Origin: Laceyella sacchari
Lineage (GTDB): Bacteria; Bacillota; Bacilli; Thermoactinomycetales; Thermoactinomycetaceae
Direction: 5' to 3'
Assembly: GCF_004343255.1 (NCBI RefSeq)
Contig: NZ_SMDD01000001.1
Coordinates: 818,577 to 882,576, forward strand
Length of the DNA stretch: 64,000 bases
Shown here: positions 16,817 to 25,596 of the stretch, one piece after another
How positions within the stretch are numbered: position 1 is the stretch's first letter
Layout of the letters: each line of letters begins with the position of its first letter
Program-made: the position numbers and the translations under genes
The notes under the pieces: model-generated
The model's database searches: none
The model's input: the letters and a program-made list of their open reading frames with translations, nothing else
What the model was told of the DNA's origin: nothing

Positions 16817-17887
16817 ATGTTGGAAAAACGCCTATCGAAACTGAGACAAAAACTGCAAGAGCGCGGCATTGAAGCGCTATTGGTCAGCCATCCTGTGAAT
16901 CGCCGGTATTTGACCGGATTTACCGGGTCGGCCGGAGTGGTGCTGATCACGGCCACTGAACAGCTGTTGTTGACCGATTTCCGCTATGTGATCCAAGCGC
17001 AGGAACAAGCGCCGCAAATGACCTTGGTGCAACACCAAGGCATTTACCACACGGTGGGTGAGCAGTGTCGCAAGTTGGGCATCAAGGCTTTGTCTTTTGA
17101 GCAAGACCATCTGACGTTTGCCGAGTTTTTGCAGTTGAAAGAAGCTGTTGGCGACATCAAGTTGCAACCGACCAGCGGCATCGTGAAAGAATTGCGTATG
17201 GTGAAAGACGCGGATGAGTTGGCAGTGATGAGAGAAGCCGCCCGGATTGCGGATCAAGCCTTCAGCAAAATTTTGTCCGACATCAAGCCCGGTGTGCGCG
17301 AGAACGAGATTTCCTTTAAATTGGAGTTCTATATGCGAGAGTTGGGGGCAACATCTTCGTCTTTTGACATGATTGTTGCATCCGGCAAACGTTCTGCCTT
17401 GCCGCACGGAGTGGCCAGTGATAAAGTGTTAGAACTCTGCGATCTGGTGACACTAGATTTTGGGGCCTTTTATCAAGGCTATGCGTCCGACATTACCCGC
17501 ACGGTCATGCTGGGGCGGCCGAGCGAGAAACAAAAAGAGATTTATGATATTGTATTGGAAGCTTGTAATCGCACGATTGCGGCGCTTCGCCCGGGGATGA
17601 CTGGGAAAGAGGCGGATGCGGTCGCTCGTGATTACATCAGAGCGCATGGGTACGGCGAATTTTTCGGCCATAGCACAGGTCATGGACTCGGCATGGAAGT
17701 GCATGAGCTTCCGATGCTCTCCAGCCGTGGAGATATGGTTCTTCAGCCGAATATGGTCGTCACTGTGGAGCCGGGGATTTATCTGCCAGAGGTGGGCGGT
17801 GTCCGCATCGAAGACGATGTGGTCATCACGGAAACCGGCTGTGAAGCGCTGAACCAATCAAGTAAAGAATGGATTGTCATTGAATAA
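16817..17887 (+). CDS. M24 family Xaa-Pro-type aminopeptidase (YqhT)
   Basis: Metallopeptidase of 356 residues that would release N-terminal residues preceding proline. The N-terminal creatinase-like domain (about 1-125) is followed by the pita-bread catalytic domain. Metal ligands are visible in LDFGAFYQGYASDITRT (two aspartates), GHSTGHGLGMEVHE (histidine), VTVEPGIYLP and GGVRIEDDVVI (glutamates). The ATG at 16817 follows AAGGGG; the GTG six bases earlier is less well spaced. It lies between aroQ and efp as B. subtilis yqhT does. In many Firmicutes this peptidase is encoded next to efp, with no proven functional link. Confidence 0.9.
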   Translation: MLEKRLSKLRQKLQERGIEALLVSHPVNRRYLTGFTGSAGVVLITATEQLLLTDFRYVIQAQEQAPQMTLVQHQGIYHTVGEQCRKLGIKALSFEQDHLTFAEFLQLKEAVGDIKLQPTSGIVKELRMVKDADELAVMREAARIADQAFSKILSDIKPGVRENEISFKLEFYMRELGATSSSFDMIVASGKRSALPHGVASDKVLELCDLVTLDFGAFYQGYASDITRTVMLGRPSEKQKEIYDIVLEACNRTIAALRPGMTGKEADAVARDYIRAHGYGEFFGHSTGHGLGMEVHELPMLSSRGDMVLQPNMVVTVEPGIYLPEVGGVRIEDDVVITETGCEALNQSSKEWIVIE

Positions 17888-17908
17888 GGAAATGGAGGAA
17901 AGTAAAAC

Positions 17909-18466
17909 ATGATTAGCGTAAACGATTTTCGTACGGGTTTGACCGTTGAACTGGAAGGAGACGTTTGGCAAGTTATTGAATTCCAGCACGTAAAACCGGG
18001 TAAAGGGGCGGCGTTTGTTCGTTCCAAACTGCGCAACCTGCGCAACGGCAACATTCAAGAGCGGACCTTCCGTGCCGGGGAGAAAGTGCAAAAAGCATTG
18101 GTGGAAACCCGCCAAATGCAATACTTATACGAAAGCGGCGGCGAATACACATTCATGGACAATGAAACGTACGACCAAATCACCCTTCCAGGGGAGCGTT
18201 TGGAATATGAATTAAACTTCTTGCAAGAGAACATGAATGTGCAAATCGTTTCCTTTAAAAACGAAACGATTGGGATTCAGTTGCCAAACACGGTTGAATT
18301 GGAAGTGGTGGAAACAGAACCGGGCATCAAAGGGGATACTGCCACAGGCGGCAGCAAACCAGCAAAACTGTCCACCGGTTTCACCGTGCAAGTGCCTCTC
18401 TTCATCAATGTCGGTGACCGCCTCATTATTGACACGCGTAGCGGACAATACGTTTCCCGGGCTTAA
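17909..18466 (+). CDS. efp: Elongation factor P
   Basis: Translation factor that binds between the P and E sites and relieves stalling at polyproline stretches. Full length at 185 residues with KOW-like N-terminal and two OB-type domains. The tip loop carries K32 in KPGKGAAF, the residue that is post-translationally modified in many bacteria. Start follows GGAGGAAAG, 21 bases after the peptidase gene, so it is probably in the same transcript, and it ends at a clear terminator. Confidence 0.97.
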   Translation: MISVNDFRTGLTVELEGDVWQVIEFQHVKPGKGAAFVRSKLRNLRNGNIQERTFRAGEKVQKALVETRQMQYLYESGGEYTFMDNETYDQITLPGERLEYELNFLQENMNVQIVSFKNETIGIQLPNTVELEVVETEPGIKGDTATGGSKPAKLSTGFTVQVPLFINVGDRLIIDTRSGQYVSRA

Positions 18467-18482
18467 GCCGTATGTTTTGCCT

Positions 18483-18514
18483 AAAACCTCTGAAGCCAGT
18501 GGCTCAGAGGTTTT
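18483..18514 (+). terminator. Intrinsic terminator of efp
   Basis: AAAACCTCTGA and TCAGAGGTTTT form an 11-base stem (18483-18493 with 18504-18514), and AGCC/GGCT extends it toward the loop. T residues follow. Confidence 0.85.
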
Positions 18515-18538
18515 ACTTTCATAATAGGAGGGAATGCC

Positions 18539-19681
18539 ATGAAAATCGTCTCAATTGAACCGACGCCGAGCCCCAACGTGATGAAATGCAATGTCGATGA
18601 AACGCTGCCCGCCGGAACGAGTTACAATGTTACCAAAGATCAAATGGCTGACGCTCCCCATTACTTACAGCGCTTGCTGGAGATCGACGGGGTGAAAAGC
18701 GTGTTTCAAGTGCTCGATTTTATCTCCATTGAACGACATCCCAAAGCGGACTGGCCCGATGTGCTGGCCCAAGTGAGGGAATTGTTGGGCGATGCGGTAA
18801 TGACTACGGCACCTCAAAAGGAAGAGTCAGCAACGGATCAAGAGTCATTTGGCGAGGTTCAAGTGTTTATCCAAAAGTTGAAAGGCATCCCGATGCAAGT
18901 CAAATGCGTGAGAAATGGGGAAGAAATGCGATTTGGGCTGCCGGAACGGTTTAAAGCCGCCGTGATGCGGGCTCAGACTGCGACCAGCAACTTGGTATTT
19001 GAACGGGAGTGGGTGGAGCAACGTCCACGATACGGTGAAATGAGTGAAGTGGGAGAACAAGTCGTTGAAGAGTTGGCGGCCGCTTACGACGAAGTGCGCT
19101 TGTCGCAGATGGTGGAACGGGTGTTAAACCCAGAACAAGAACGGAAAGAACAGGCGTTGACTGCGGATGAAGTGATGCGAGCGTTTAATGACGAGAATTG
19201 GGAGAAACGGTATGCGGCGTTGGAGCAGTATGAGCCAAATGTGGATGAGCTTTATGTCTTGGATCGGGCACTCGATGATGCGAAAGCATCCATTCGCCGC
19301 TTGGCTGTGGTTTACCTTGGTTTTGTCGGAGGCAAAGCCGTGTTGCCTTATGTTATGCGGGCGTTGCGTGATGCTTCGCCAATTGTACGTCGGACAGCGG
19401 GTGACACCTTGTCAGACATTGGCGATCCAGAGGCTATTCCTGCCATGTGTGTTGCGCTGAAGGACACCAATAAATTGGTGCGTTGGCGTGCGGCGCGTTT
19501 CCTGTATGAAGTGGGAGATGAATCAGCGTTGCCGGCTCTGCGCGATGCGGTGGATGATCCCGAATTTGAGGTGCGCTTGCAGGCGCGATTGGCGCTGGAG
19601 CGGATTGAACGTGGAGAAGAAGCAAGCGGCACGGTGTGGCAACAGATGATGAAACGGATGGAAGAAGAAAAAAGGAAATAA
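18539..19681 (+). CDS. NifU N-terminal domain plus HEAT repeats (virulence factor C-like)
   Basis: Two-part cytoplasmic protein of 380 residues. Residues about 1-90 are a NifU/Nfu N-terminal-type domain (SPNVMKCNVDETLPAGTSYNV and the LLEIDGVKSVFQVLDFISIER stretch), without the cysteine motif of true Fe-S scaffolds. Residues about 215-360 form HEAT-type helical repeats (RRLAVVYLGFVGGKAVLPYV, RRTAGDTLSDIGDPEAIPAM, RWRAARFLYEVGDESALPAL). The combination is that of the staphylococcal conserved virulence factor C family, whose molecular role is unclear; protein binding through the repeats is likely. Start follows TAGGAGGG. It begins a block not found at this site in B. subtilis. Confidence 0.8.
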   Translation: MKIVSIEPTPSPNVMKCNVDETLPAGTSYNVTKDQMADAPHYLQRLLEIDGVKSVFQVLDFISIERHPKADWPDVLAQVRELLGDAVMTTAPQKEESATDQESFGEVQVFIQKLKGIPMQVKCVRNGEEMRFGLPERFKAAVMRAQTATSNLVFEREWVEQRPRYGEMSEVGEQVVEELAAAYDEVRLSQMVERVLNPEQERKEQALTADEVMRAFNDENWEKRYAALEQYEPNVDELYVLDRALDDAKASIRRLAVVYLGFVGGKAVLPYVMRALRDASPIVRRTAGDTLSDIGDPEAIPAMCVALKDTNKLVRWRAARFLYEVGDESALPALRDAVDDPEFEVRLQARLALERIERGEEASGTVWQQMMKRMEEEKRK

Positions 19682-19727
19682 GAGGTAACAACCTATTAAC
19701 GCCGGTGCAATTGGTATTGGCATGCAC

Positions 19728-19758
19728 CAAGGGCCCTTCCTGCACGGAAGGGCCCTTG
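19728..19758. terminator. Strong inverted repeat between convergent genes
   Basis: CAAGGGCCCTTCC (19728-19740) and GGAAGGGCCCTTG (19746-19758) pair perfectly over a 5-base loop. No T-run follows on either strand, so efficiency is uncertain. A second pair GGTGCA/TGCACC (19704-19709 with 19723-19728) lies just before it. Confidence 0.65.
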
Positions 19759-19763
19759 TCCGG

Positions 19764-21101
19764 TCAACGGTGGTTCAATGCGTTAACTGCATTGATCAAA
19801 CCGAAACCCGATTGTTTATCATAACCTTTTTTATAAATATCTTCGGCAGATTGTTTGATGATCGACTTGACTTGGGTTGGGGAAATCTGGTTTTTTCCGT
19901 GTTTGGAGATCACCAAGCCTGCGACCGCCGCTACTTTGGGCGCAGCCATGGACGTGCCCGCGTACCAAGCATAACCGTGTGTCACATTGTCGTTTTCGTC
20001 CACAATCGGCACGGTGCTGAAGCAGAGATAAGTCTGGTCATTGTTGTTTGGACCACGGTCTCCTCCAGGTGCCATCACATCGATTTTTCCGACCCCATAG
20101 TTGGAGTAATAGGTTAATTGCTTATCCTTGTTACCGGCGGATACACGAATGAGCAGATTGCTGGCCGGGTCGCGGTGGGTGGCGCCACGATTTTCTTCAT
20201 CAAAAAAGCGGGTCAGGCGGCCCGGACTGGTGATGTCAGCTCCTGCGTTACCGGCGGAACCGACAACGGTGACCCCTTTCTTATGCGCGTAGGCAATCGC
20301 CTTTTTAAACAGATTCATTTCTGCGCGGATGTCGCTGGCATGGCTTGCAGGATCTTGCAAGAAGAGATAATCACCCAAACTCATATTAACCACATCATAA
20401 TCTTTGTCAGCCGCATATTTCAGGGCTTCAGCGATGGTTGCCGTCGAAGCGCTGCCCTCGCGGGGGAAGACTTTGAGTGCCGCGATGCCTAGAGACGGCC
20501 CCACACCCAGGGCTTTTCCATTCGCCGCGATGGCACCAGCCACATGGCTACCATGGCCTTCATAATCTTGCGCGCTTTCTCCGGGGACGAAAGATTTGGC
20601 GTCGACGATGTTATCTTTCAAGTCAGGGTGTTCCAAATCAATGCCTGTGTCAATCACTGCTACGACCACATCTTTTTTACCTTTTCCTCCGGGAAGATTC
20701 CAGCTTGCCCCGTTTTGGGTTACTTGTTTAATGTCCCATTGATATTGGTCATAGTAACCATGGTCTCCGTCCGTCACGGCGATCTCTTTTGCTACAGCCT
20801 TTTCCATTGTGATGCTCAGTTGCCTTCCGGCATTCTCCACTTCTTGGTTGGCTTGAATCTTGCTCAAAAATTGGGGATGAGATGAAGACGCTTTCACATA
20901 GGCAAGCGCAGCATCCTTTTTAAGCACAATACCTCCTGCTTCTTGAATAATTTGTTCGGCGTTGGCAGGAAGGCTATTACCTTTGAAGTTGATGGTGTAC
21001 GTTTGGCTGTGACTGTTTGCATGTGCAGGAGTGATGTTTCCGGTGATGGCAAATGCAGTGCTGGTAATGAGAGAAAGTCCGAGTGTAAACCACTTCTTCA
21101 T
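19764..21101 (-). CDS. Secreted subtilisin-like serine protease (S8)
   Basis: Extracellular endopeptidase of 445 residues. A signal peptide ends at AHA (about residue 28). A propeptide of roughly 80 residues follows (YTINFKGN to LSITME), resembling an I9-type chaperone/inhibitor. The catalytic triad is D151 in VIDTGID, H183 in GHGSHVAGA and S384 in GTSMAAPK; N285 in GSAGNAGAD is the oxyanion asparagine. Between H and S there are insertions compared with mature subtilisin. Start is ATG after GAAGGAGG. The 160 bases upstream are AT-rich and probably hold its promoter. It may be a nutrient-scavenging or spore/stationary-phase protease; context does not decide. Confidence 0.92.
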   Translation of the reverse strand: MKKWFTLGLSLITSTAFAITGNITPAHANSHSQTYTINFKGNSLPANAEQIIQEAGGIVLKKDAALAYVKASSSHPQFLSKIQANQEVENAGRQLSITMEKAVAKEIAVTDGDHGYYDQYQWDIKQVTQNGASWNLPGGKGKKDVVVAVIDTGIDLEHPDLKDNIVDAKSFVPGESAQDYEGHGSHVAGAIAANGKALGVGPSLGIAALKVFPREGSASTATIAEALKYAADKDYDVVNMSLGDYLFLQDPASHASDIRAEMNLFKKAIAYAHKKGVTVVGSAGNAGADITSPGRLTRFFDEENRGATHRDPASNLLIRVSAGNKDKQLTYYSNYGVGKIDVMAPGGDRGPNNNDQTYLCFSTVPIVDENDNVTHGYAWYAGTSMAAPKVAAVAGLVISKHGKNQISPTQVKSIIKQSAEDIYKKGYDKQSGFGLINAVNALNHR

Positions 21102-21261
21102 TTAAATGCCTCCTTCAGCAAAATCATTAATATATATAACAATAGGTATATTCTGCAAACTAAACAGGAATTCCTATATAGATTTTTAATTAAATTATTT
21201 TCTGAAGTTGTTTTTATCTAGTGGGTTCAATTGGAATAGCCTATGACCAATGTTCTGAAGT

Positions 21262-21843
21262 TTACTCTCCATGTGCGGAGGTATTTGCCGTTTGCGAACT
21301 GAAAGGGAACAGGCGGCGGTAGCGACGGTGCACTGCTTGAAAATGGGCTTGCAACTTACCGTGAAAATAAAAGGCTATTTTTGCGAGCAAGAAGGAAAAA
21401 ACAATGGCGACCAGTGGGCTGAGCAAGCGGGGAACTTCATATGTACCGATGTTAAACGGCACTGCAGCCCCAAACAGGCGTAACAATCCTGCAATCAATA
21501 CAAGGGCTGCTGCCAAGGCAAACGCGGCGCTGGTTCCGCCTAAGAAGACGGTGATGACAGGACTGGTTATTCCGGCTGTCGAGAAGAAAACCATTTTCTT
21601 TAACCAAACAGAAGGTCGGGTAGGTGATTGACTGAGATAATATTCTCCGATATATCCTTTGGCCAGCTCAGCGGGAGAGCCTAAAGAGGTGAGTAATGTG
21701 TCTAGCGGCTTGCCGTGTTTAACTCCCTCGCGGAGATGACTTTCAATTTCATGGACAATTTCCTGTTGTTCAGAAGGCGGTAACGGTTTCAGATGGGTTT
21801 TTAGCCGCTGGATATAATCTTGTAGTTCTTCATTCTTCTTCAT
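21262..21843 (-). CDS. HAAS-domain (DUF1700-like) membrane protein
   Basis: About 193 residues. The N-terminal helical domain (MKKNEELQDYIQRLKTHLKP, LPPSEQQEIVHEIESHLREG, LGSPAELAKGYIGEYYLSQ) is the HAAS type commonly found beside PadR-like regulators. It is followed by four hydrophobic segments and a basic tail. HAAS proteins are thought to be sensors or anti-regulator membrane proteins. Here no PadR gene is adjacent, so the usual partner is missing or elsewhere. The frame opens at 21891, but GGAGGGATC lies before the ATG at 21843, matching where the HAAS domain starts. Confidence 0.72.
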   Translation of the reverse strand: MKKNEELQDYIQRLKTHLKPLPPSEQQEIVHEIESHLREGVKHGKPLDTLLTSLGSPAELAKGYIGEYYLSQSPTRPSVWLKKMVFFSTAGITSPVITVFLGGTSAAFALAAALVLIAGLLRLFGAAVPFNIGTYEVPRLLSPLVAIVFSFLLAKIAFYFHGKLQAHFQAVHRRYRRLFPFSSQTANTSAHGE

Positions 21844-21930
21844 GTTGATCCCTCCATCGAAAAAATAGGTCGGGCTGATTCGTGCGCCCATGCACTGCGA
21901 GAGTGTCGCTTCTTTATTTATCCAGTCATG

Positions 21931-21958
21931 AGAAAAACCCTGCTTTTTGAAGCAGGGT
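21931..21958 (-). terminator. Terminator of the DUF441 gene
   Basis: ACCCTGCTT (21937-21945) pairs with AAGCAGGGT (21950-21958). The A-run at 21933-21937 gives a T-run on the minus strand. It overlaps the end of the DUF441 gene. Confidence 0.8.
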
Positions 21959-22413
21959 CATCGGAAAATGAATTTTAATATTTGTAGGAAGAAAGCCGTG
22001 ATGCCAGCTGCCATGAGTGGTCCCACCGGTATTCCCCGCATGAACAAGATGCCGAAAATGGAACCTATGACTAATCCGACAATCAATTGTGGATCTACTT
22101 TTAATAGGTCTAACCCTTTGCCATTCATGTAAGTGGCGAGTGCCCCTCCCAACAAGGCCAAAATGCCTGGCGTGGAGGTGAAAACCATCAGTATATCTTT
22201 GGTGTTGATCCGTCCGGAGGCAAAGGGAATCAACACCGAAAGGGTTAAAAACAGCAGGCCAAACTCTAACCCTCGCCGCTCTAAAGCGGGGAAATAGCGA
22301 TCTAGATGAATCAGTTTTAATATGAGTAAAAAGCTTGCGGCGGTGGCGATCAGAGGAGATCGACCCACGATGCCAATGATGATTAGGACGACGAGTAAAA
22401 TATCGGGATTCAT
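21958..22413 (-). CDS. DUF441 (UPF0756) membrane protein
   Basis: 151-residue integral membrane protein with about four to five helices, matching the DUF441/UPF0756 family (B. subtilis YtwI) in length and pattern: [20 protein letters not shown] at the start, the PFASGRI loop, [16 protein letters not shown] and [15 protein letters not shown]. Function is unknown in the family. The ATG follows AGGGGC. It lies downstream of the phosphosulfolactate synthase gene, 119 bases away on the same strand, and may be co-transcribed, though its own terminator is clear. Confidence 0.85.
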   Translation of the reverse strand: MNPDILLVVLIIIGIVGRSPLIATAASFLLILKLIHLDRYFPALERRGLEFGLLFLTLSVLIPFASGRINTKDILMVFTSTPGILALLGGALATYMNGKGLDLLKVDPQLIVGLVIGSIFGILFMRGIPVGPLMAAGITAFFLQILKFIFR

Positions 22414-22532
22414 ATGGATAGCCCCTGTCCGAGGTTGTTTAGTTACACTTTATGATGGACAAGGTGGTTTTAGTCATCTTTTTCTCCAACACAGAACAGG
22501 AAGCTCATTATGATTTTAAATATTCCAACAAT

Positions 22533-23330
22533 TTAGCTCGAGAGGAATTGAGATAACGTATCAGCCCGCAAACCTCGGCGTAAAGACTCCAACGACATCA
22601 CATCATTGGGCTGGATGTTACCCAAGTTGATCGAATTACCAAGCAATTGTATGAGCTGTACCTGTTGTTTGACTTGGGGCGCTTCCCAAATCACATATTG
22701 TGTTGGGATTCGCTCCGCCAGCTTTTCCAGGTAGACGCAATCCGCATTTCCCGCTTGGTCATACACACCGATGTTTTGCCCGGACTCTCTGCTTTCCATG
22801 ATTACGTAGGCAGCTCCTGCTTTGCGGTCCAACGCAAACATAGAAGCAAATTCGTCAACGGTGGGATGGTAGCCGTGCATTTTTTTCCCGATTTCGGTGA
22901 TCACTTGTAAGCCCATCTGACAAGCTTGTTGAACCAAGCGGTAACGGGTATCAGCCGGGATTGTGACCGTGCCGTCCGAAATTTCGACCCAATCCAATCC
23001 CAAATCACGTACCATTTGATAATACTCAGACACTTTCCGTCGGCTATATGCGATTTCAAAAAAGGTTCCGCCAAAATAAAGATGAATGCCGTGTTGTTTA
23101 CTCAAAGCGATTTTCTGTTGAAGGATTTGAGGGGGGGTAATGGTGGCTGTCCCGAAAGCGAGTTTGATGAAATCGATATATTCGCCTGTGAGCTGCAAGA
23201 GGTCTTGATAGGCGGATAAGCCCAACCCTTTGTCTATCACCATGGTGCAACCCGTTGACCGGGGTTTGGCGTTATCCGCACGCGTTCCACTCAAATCGGC
23301 AAGAACTTGCAATAGGCTTTTCACTTCCAT
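22533..23330 (-). CDS. comA: Phosphosulfolactate synthase (ComA family, YitD-like)
   Basis: Adds sulfite to phosphoenolpyruvate to make phosphosulfolactate. In methanogens this starts coenzyme M synthesis; in Bacillus the homologue YitD belongs to the pathway for 3-sulfolactate, a compound abundant in spores. The protein (265 residues) has the TIM-barrel ComA pattern: TMVIDKGLGLSAYQDLL, YIDFIKLAFGT, LYFGGTFFEIAY, WVEISDGT and VITEIGKK. A GGGGGAG precedes the ATG at 23330. The gene symbol here is not the competence regulator ComA. No phosphosulfolactate phosphatase gene is nearby, but an MFS transporter gene lies directly upstream. Confidence 0.88.
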   Translation of the reverse strand: MEVKSLLQVLADLSGTRADNAKPRSTGCTMVIDKGLGLSAYQDLLQLTGEYIDFIKLAFGTATITPPQILQQKIALSKQHGIHLYFGGTFFEIAYSRRKVSEYYQMVRDLGLDWVEISDGTVTIPADTRYRLVQQACQMGLQVITEIGKKMHGYHPTVDEFASMFALDRKAGAAYVIMESRESGQNIGVYDQAGNADCVYLEKLAERIPTQYVIWEAPQVKQQVQLIQLLGNSINLGNIQPNDVMSLESLRRGLRADTLSQFLSS

Positions 23331-23403
23331 CACGCTCTTCTCCCCCTTACGCCGTGTTCATCTTCACTCTATTTCATAATTGGCAGGAGAAGCAAGAGCT
23401 TCT

Positions 23404-24678
23404 TTAAGCTGGAGAGAGCGGTTTTTTGCGTATGAGTAAGCGTGAACGACCATCCTTCCCTTTGATCCGTTTGGGTGGGTGGATGATTACATTACATAGC
23501 CAGCCGATAAAGAATAAGACGACGCCCAACCCGATGAATAGCAAAAAGGGACGGTTAGCCAGAGCGCCAAATGCGGGTGGTCCCATGGCGACTCCAAAAA
23601 AACGCACGCTTCCATACAGCGACGTGACGATGCCGCGCTCCTGCATACCGACCGCTGAAGTAATCATCGTGTTTAAGCAAGGAAGAACCAATCCATTTCC
23701 AATTCCGATGAATGAAGCAGCGGTGATAAGCAGGGGGGCGTTTTTGGCCCAAGGGATGACGGCGACGGCTACCGCAGAAAGGCACAGGCCGATGGTGATC
23801 AGCCTTTTCATTTGCCGGGTATTCTCCTTTACATGCGAACCGGTAAAATAAGCCGTTCCACATAATGTTAGCAGGGGGATGGCCAGAATGAACCCCTTTT
23901 TGATGCCATCGATGCGATACGCTTTTTCCAAGAAATCGGATAGGTGAAACAATACTCCGAACATGGTAAACATCGTCAAAGCCCCGGCGATAAACGCCAC
24001 ACTCATCCAATTGCCTTGCCGCTTAAAAATCTTTTTAATGTGCTCACGGTATTGAGACAGTGGTTGCGGTTTCTCTTTTTTGGTAGGTTCTTTGACTAGT
24101 TTCCATAAAGCGAGTGAAGTTGGAATGCATAAGAGTGGAAAAGCGAAAAACATGGCGTACCAAGTGATCAATGCGATGAGCGAGCCCAGGATGGGACTTA
24201 GCACTTTCCCGAACGCATTGGAAGCTTCAATGATTCCCAGCGCTTTACTTCGGTTGTCTTTGGTGAATAAATCACTCACCAACACCATGGCGATGGGAGC
24301 GGTACCGGCCGCCCCTATGCCTTGCACAATGCGCGAAGCGAGCAGGAACCCGTAAGACCCCCCTCGATAAACCGCGGAGAATCCAGCCAGCAGCCCGCCG
24401 ACTCCATACAGGATCAAACTGAAGATGATCACTTTCTTTCGGCCGATTCGGTCGGACAATACTCCGGCGATTGGAATAGCCAAAGCGGCGGGAATGGAAA
24501 AGAGCGTGATGAGCAAGCTCACTTGAAAGGCGTTGACATCCAACACTTTTCCTGCTGTGGGCAAAACCGGAATCAGCATGGAGTTTCCCAAAACCATGAT
24601 CAACGGGATGGAACTTAATGTGATAAGGACAGCCCAGCTTGGCTTTGCCGTGGTTTGCATGTTGTTTTCTTGTGGCAT
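23404..24678 (-). CDS. MFS transporter, drug/metabolite exporter type
   Basis: 424-residue major facilitator protein with 12 predicted membrane helices. The family signature between helices 2 and 3 is clear (GVLSDRIGRKKVIIF), and the long central loop contains KEPTKKEKPQ. The fold resembles Bacillus drug-type exporters of the DHA1 group. The start follows GAGGTGA. It lies 73 bases upstream of the phosphosulfolactate synthase gene on the same strand. In B. subtilis an MFS gene (yitG) also lies close to yitD, so a link to sulfolactate transport is conceivable but unproven; drug efflux is the alternative. Confidence 0.85.
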   Translation of the reverse strand: MPQENNMQTTAKPSWAVLITLSSIPLIMVLGNSMLIPVLPTAGKVLDVNAFQVSLLITLFSIPAALAIPIAGVLSDRIGRKKVIIFSLILYGVGGLLAGFSAVYRGGSYGFLLASRIVQGIGAAGTAPIAMVLVSDLFTKDNRSKALGIIEASNAFGKVLSPILGSLIALITWYAMFFAFPLLCIPTSLALWKLVKEPTKKEKPQPLSQYREHIKKIFKRQGNWMSVAFIAGALTMFTMFGVLFHLSDFLEKAYRIDGIKKGFILAIPLLTLCGTAYFTGSHVKENTRQMKRLITIGLCLSAVAVAVIPWAKNAPLLITAASFIGIGNGLVLPCLNTMITSAVGMQERGIVTSLYGSVRFFGVAMGPPAFGALANRPFLLFIGLGVVLFFIGWLCNVIIHPPKRIKGKDGRSRLLIRKKPLSPA

Positions 24679-24819
24679 CCCAAATTCACCTCATTTCAAT
24701 CTGCTTCATCAGTTTGCCCTGAAAGGCCGGATGCTATTTGCCATTTATTGAATGGATTGGATCGGTCAGGCGGGTGGCACACTAGGAGCAAATCGAAGCC
24801 GCAAAGAGGTGAGTGAAAG

Positions 24820-25236
24820 ATGTTCGAAAGCATTAAACGCGATTTGTCCTTCATCCAAGGCTTGTTGGAAGGAGATGTGAACCATCAGCACCATGTGGAG
24901 TACCGTGGATTATCACGGTTGGTTGATGTGGTGGACTTGCTGGTTGAATCCGTCGAGCAATTGGAGCGCCGGTTGTCGGAGCTGGAGGAATACGTGGAGA
25001 CCATCGACGAAGACCTCAATGAACTGGAATTGCTTTGTTACGATGACGATGAGGAAGATGATGAGTGGGATCATGAGATTGAGGTGACTTGCCCTGAATG
25101 CGGTGAAGATGTCACTATCGACGAGGACGATTTGGAAGATGAAAATGTGGAACTGTTGTGCCCCAAGTGCCACACAGTTTTGGATCTTGAGGAGATCGAC
25201 GAAGAAGATGTCGAAACCGTGATCAGTGAAGATTAA
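24820..25236 (+). CDS. Acidic zinc-ribbon protein (CD1247 N-terminal domain-like)
   Basis: 138-residue very acidic protein. The N-terminal half is helical and begins with MFESIKRDLSFIQGLLEG, a pattern annotated as the CD1247 N-terminal domain in Firmicutes; a coiled coil runs to about residue 70. The C-terminal half holds a zinc ribbon with CPEC and CPKC separated by an acidic linker. Such proteins may bind a polymerase or other complex, but I know no demonstrated function. The start follows AGAGGTGAG. It is the last gene of the accessory block, immediately before the sporulation operon. Confidence 0.7.
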   Translation: MFESIKRDLSFIQGLLEGDVNHQHHVEYRGLSRLVDVVDLLVESVEQLERRLSELEEYVETIDEDLNELELLCYDDDEEDDEWDHEIEVTCPECGEDVTIDEDDLEDENVELLCPKCHTVLDLEEIDEEDVETVISED

Positions 25237-25458
25237 AAAGCGTCACGGATGCCATAAGCGCGGACAATGGACACGGAATGGCCTGCGCCTGTAGCAGTTC
25301 AAAAAAGACATAGGCAAAGATTGCATGGAAAGCGCGTGGCGTTTGTCATGAAAAAGCTCTCCCTTTCATCCATCGTTGAGAAGTCGTTCCATTCGGCAAA
25401 GGGTGTTGCACATATGTGATGAGGAAGATCCATCAATTTTTTTAAAACATACACTCGA

Positions 25459-25491
25459 AGTGTCCCTAAAAGAGGTGGGGCGCTTTTTTTT
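25459..25491 (+). terminator. Intrinsic terminator upstream of spoIIIA
   Basis: AGTGTCCC (25459-25466) pairs with GGGGCGCT (25477-25484) including G-U pairs, followed by eight T residues. It is 220 bases after the zinc-ribbon gene, so it may end that transcript or another small RNA. Confidence 0.65.
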
Positions 25492-25530
25492 GTGGCTTAA
25501 AAACAGCGCGCCATTTTTGCGGCAACGGTT

Positions 25531-25560
25531 GGCATAAAAGATACAAGCTCACATATGAAT
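25531..25560 (+). promoter_or_regulatory. Candidate sigma-E promoter of spoIIIA
   Basis: GGCATAAAA (25531-25539) and CATATGAAT (25552-25560) resemble the -35 and -10 elements of mother-cell sigma-E promoters at plausible spacing. The B. subtilis spoIIIA operon is sigma-E dependent. The match is by eye. Confidence 0.4.
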
Positions 25561-25596
25561 GGGAATAAAGAGGAACCATGGGACAGGAGGTGTTCC

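Larger units (their letters stand above)
25237..25596. other. Intergenic region before spoIIIA
   Basis: About 360 bases without a supportable gene. It holds the terminator at 25459-25491 and a candidate sigma-E promoter at its end. The first 215 bases show no convincing ORF with a ribosome binding site on either strand. Confidence 0.5.

Noticed and set aside
25352-25420. 23-codon frame before spoIIIA
   Set aside because: It begins MKKLSLSS but has no ribosome binding site and no conserved feature.
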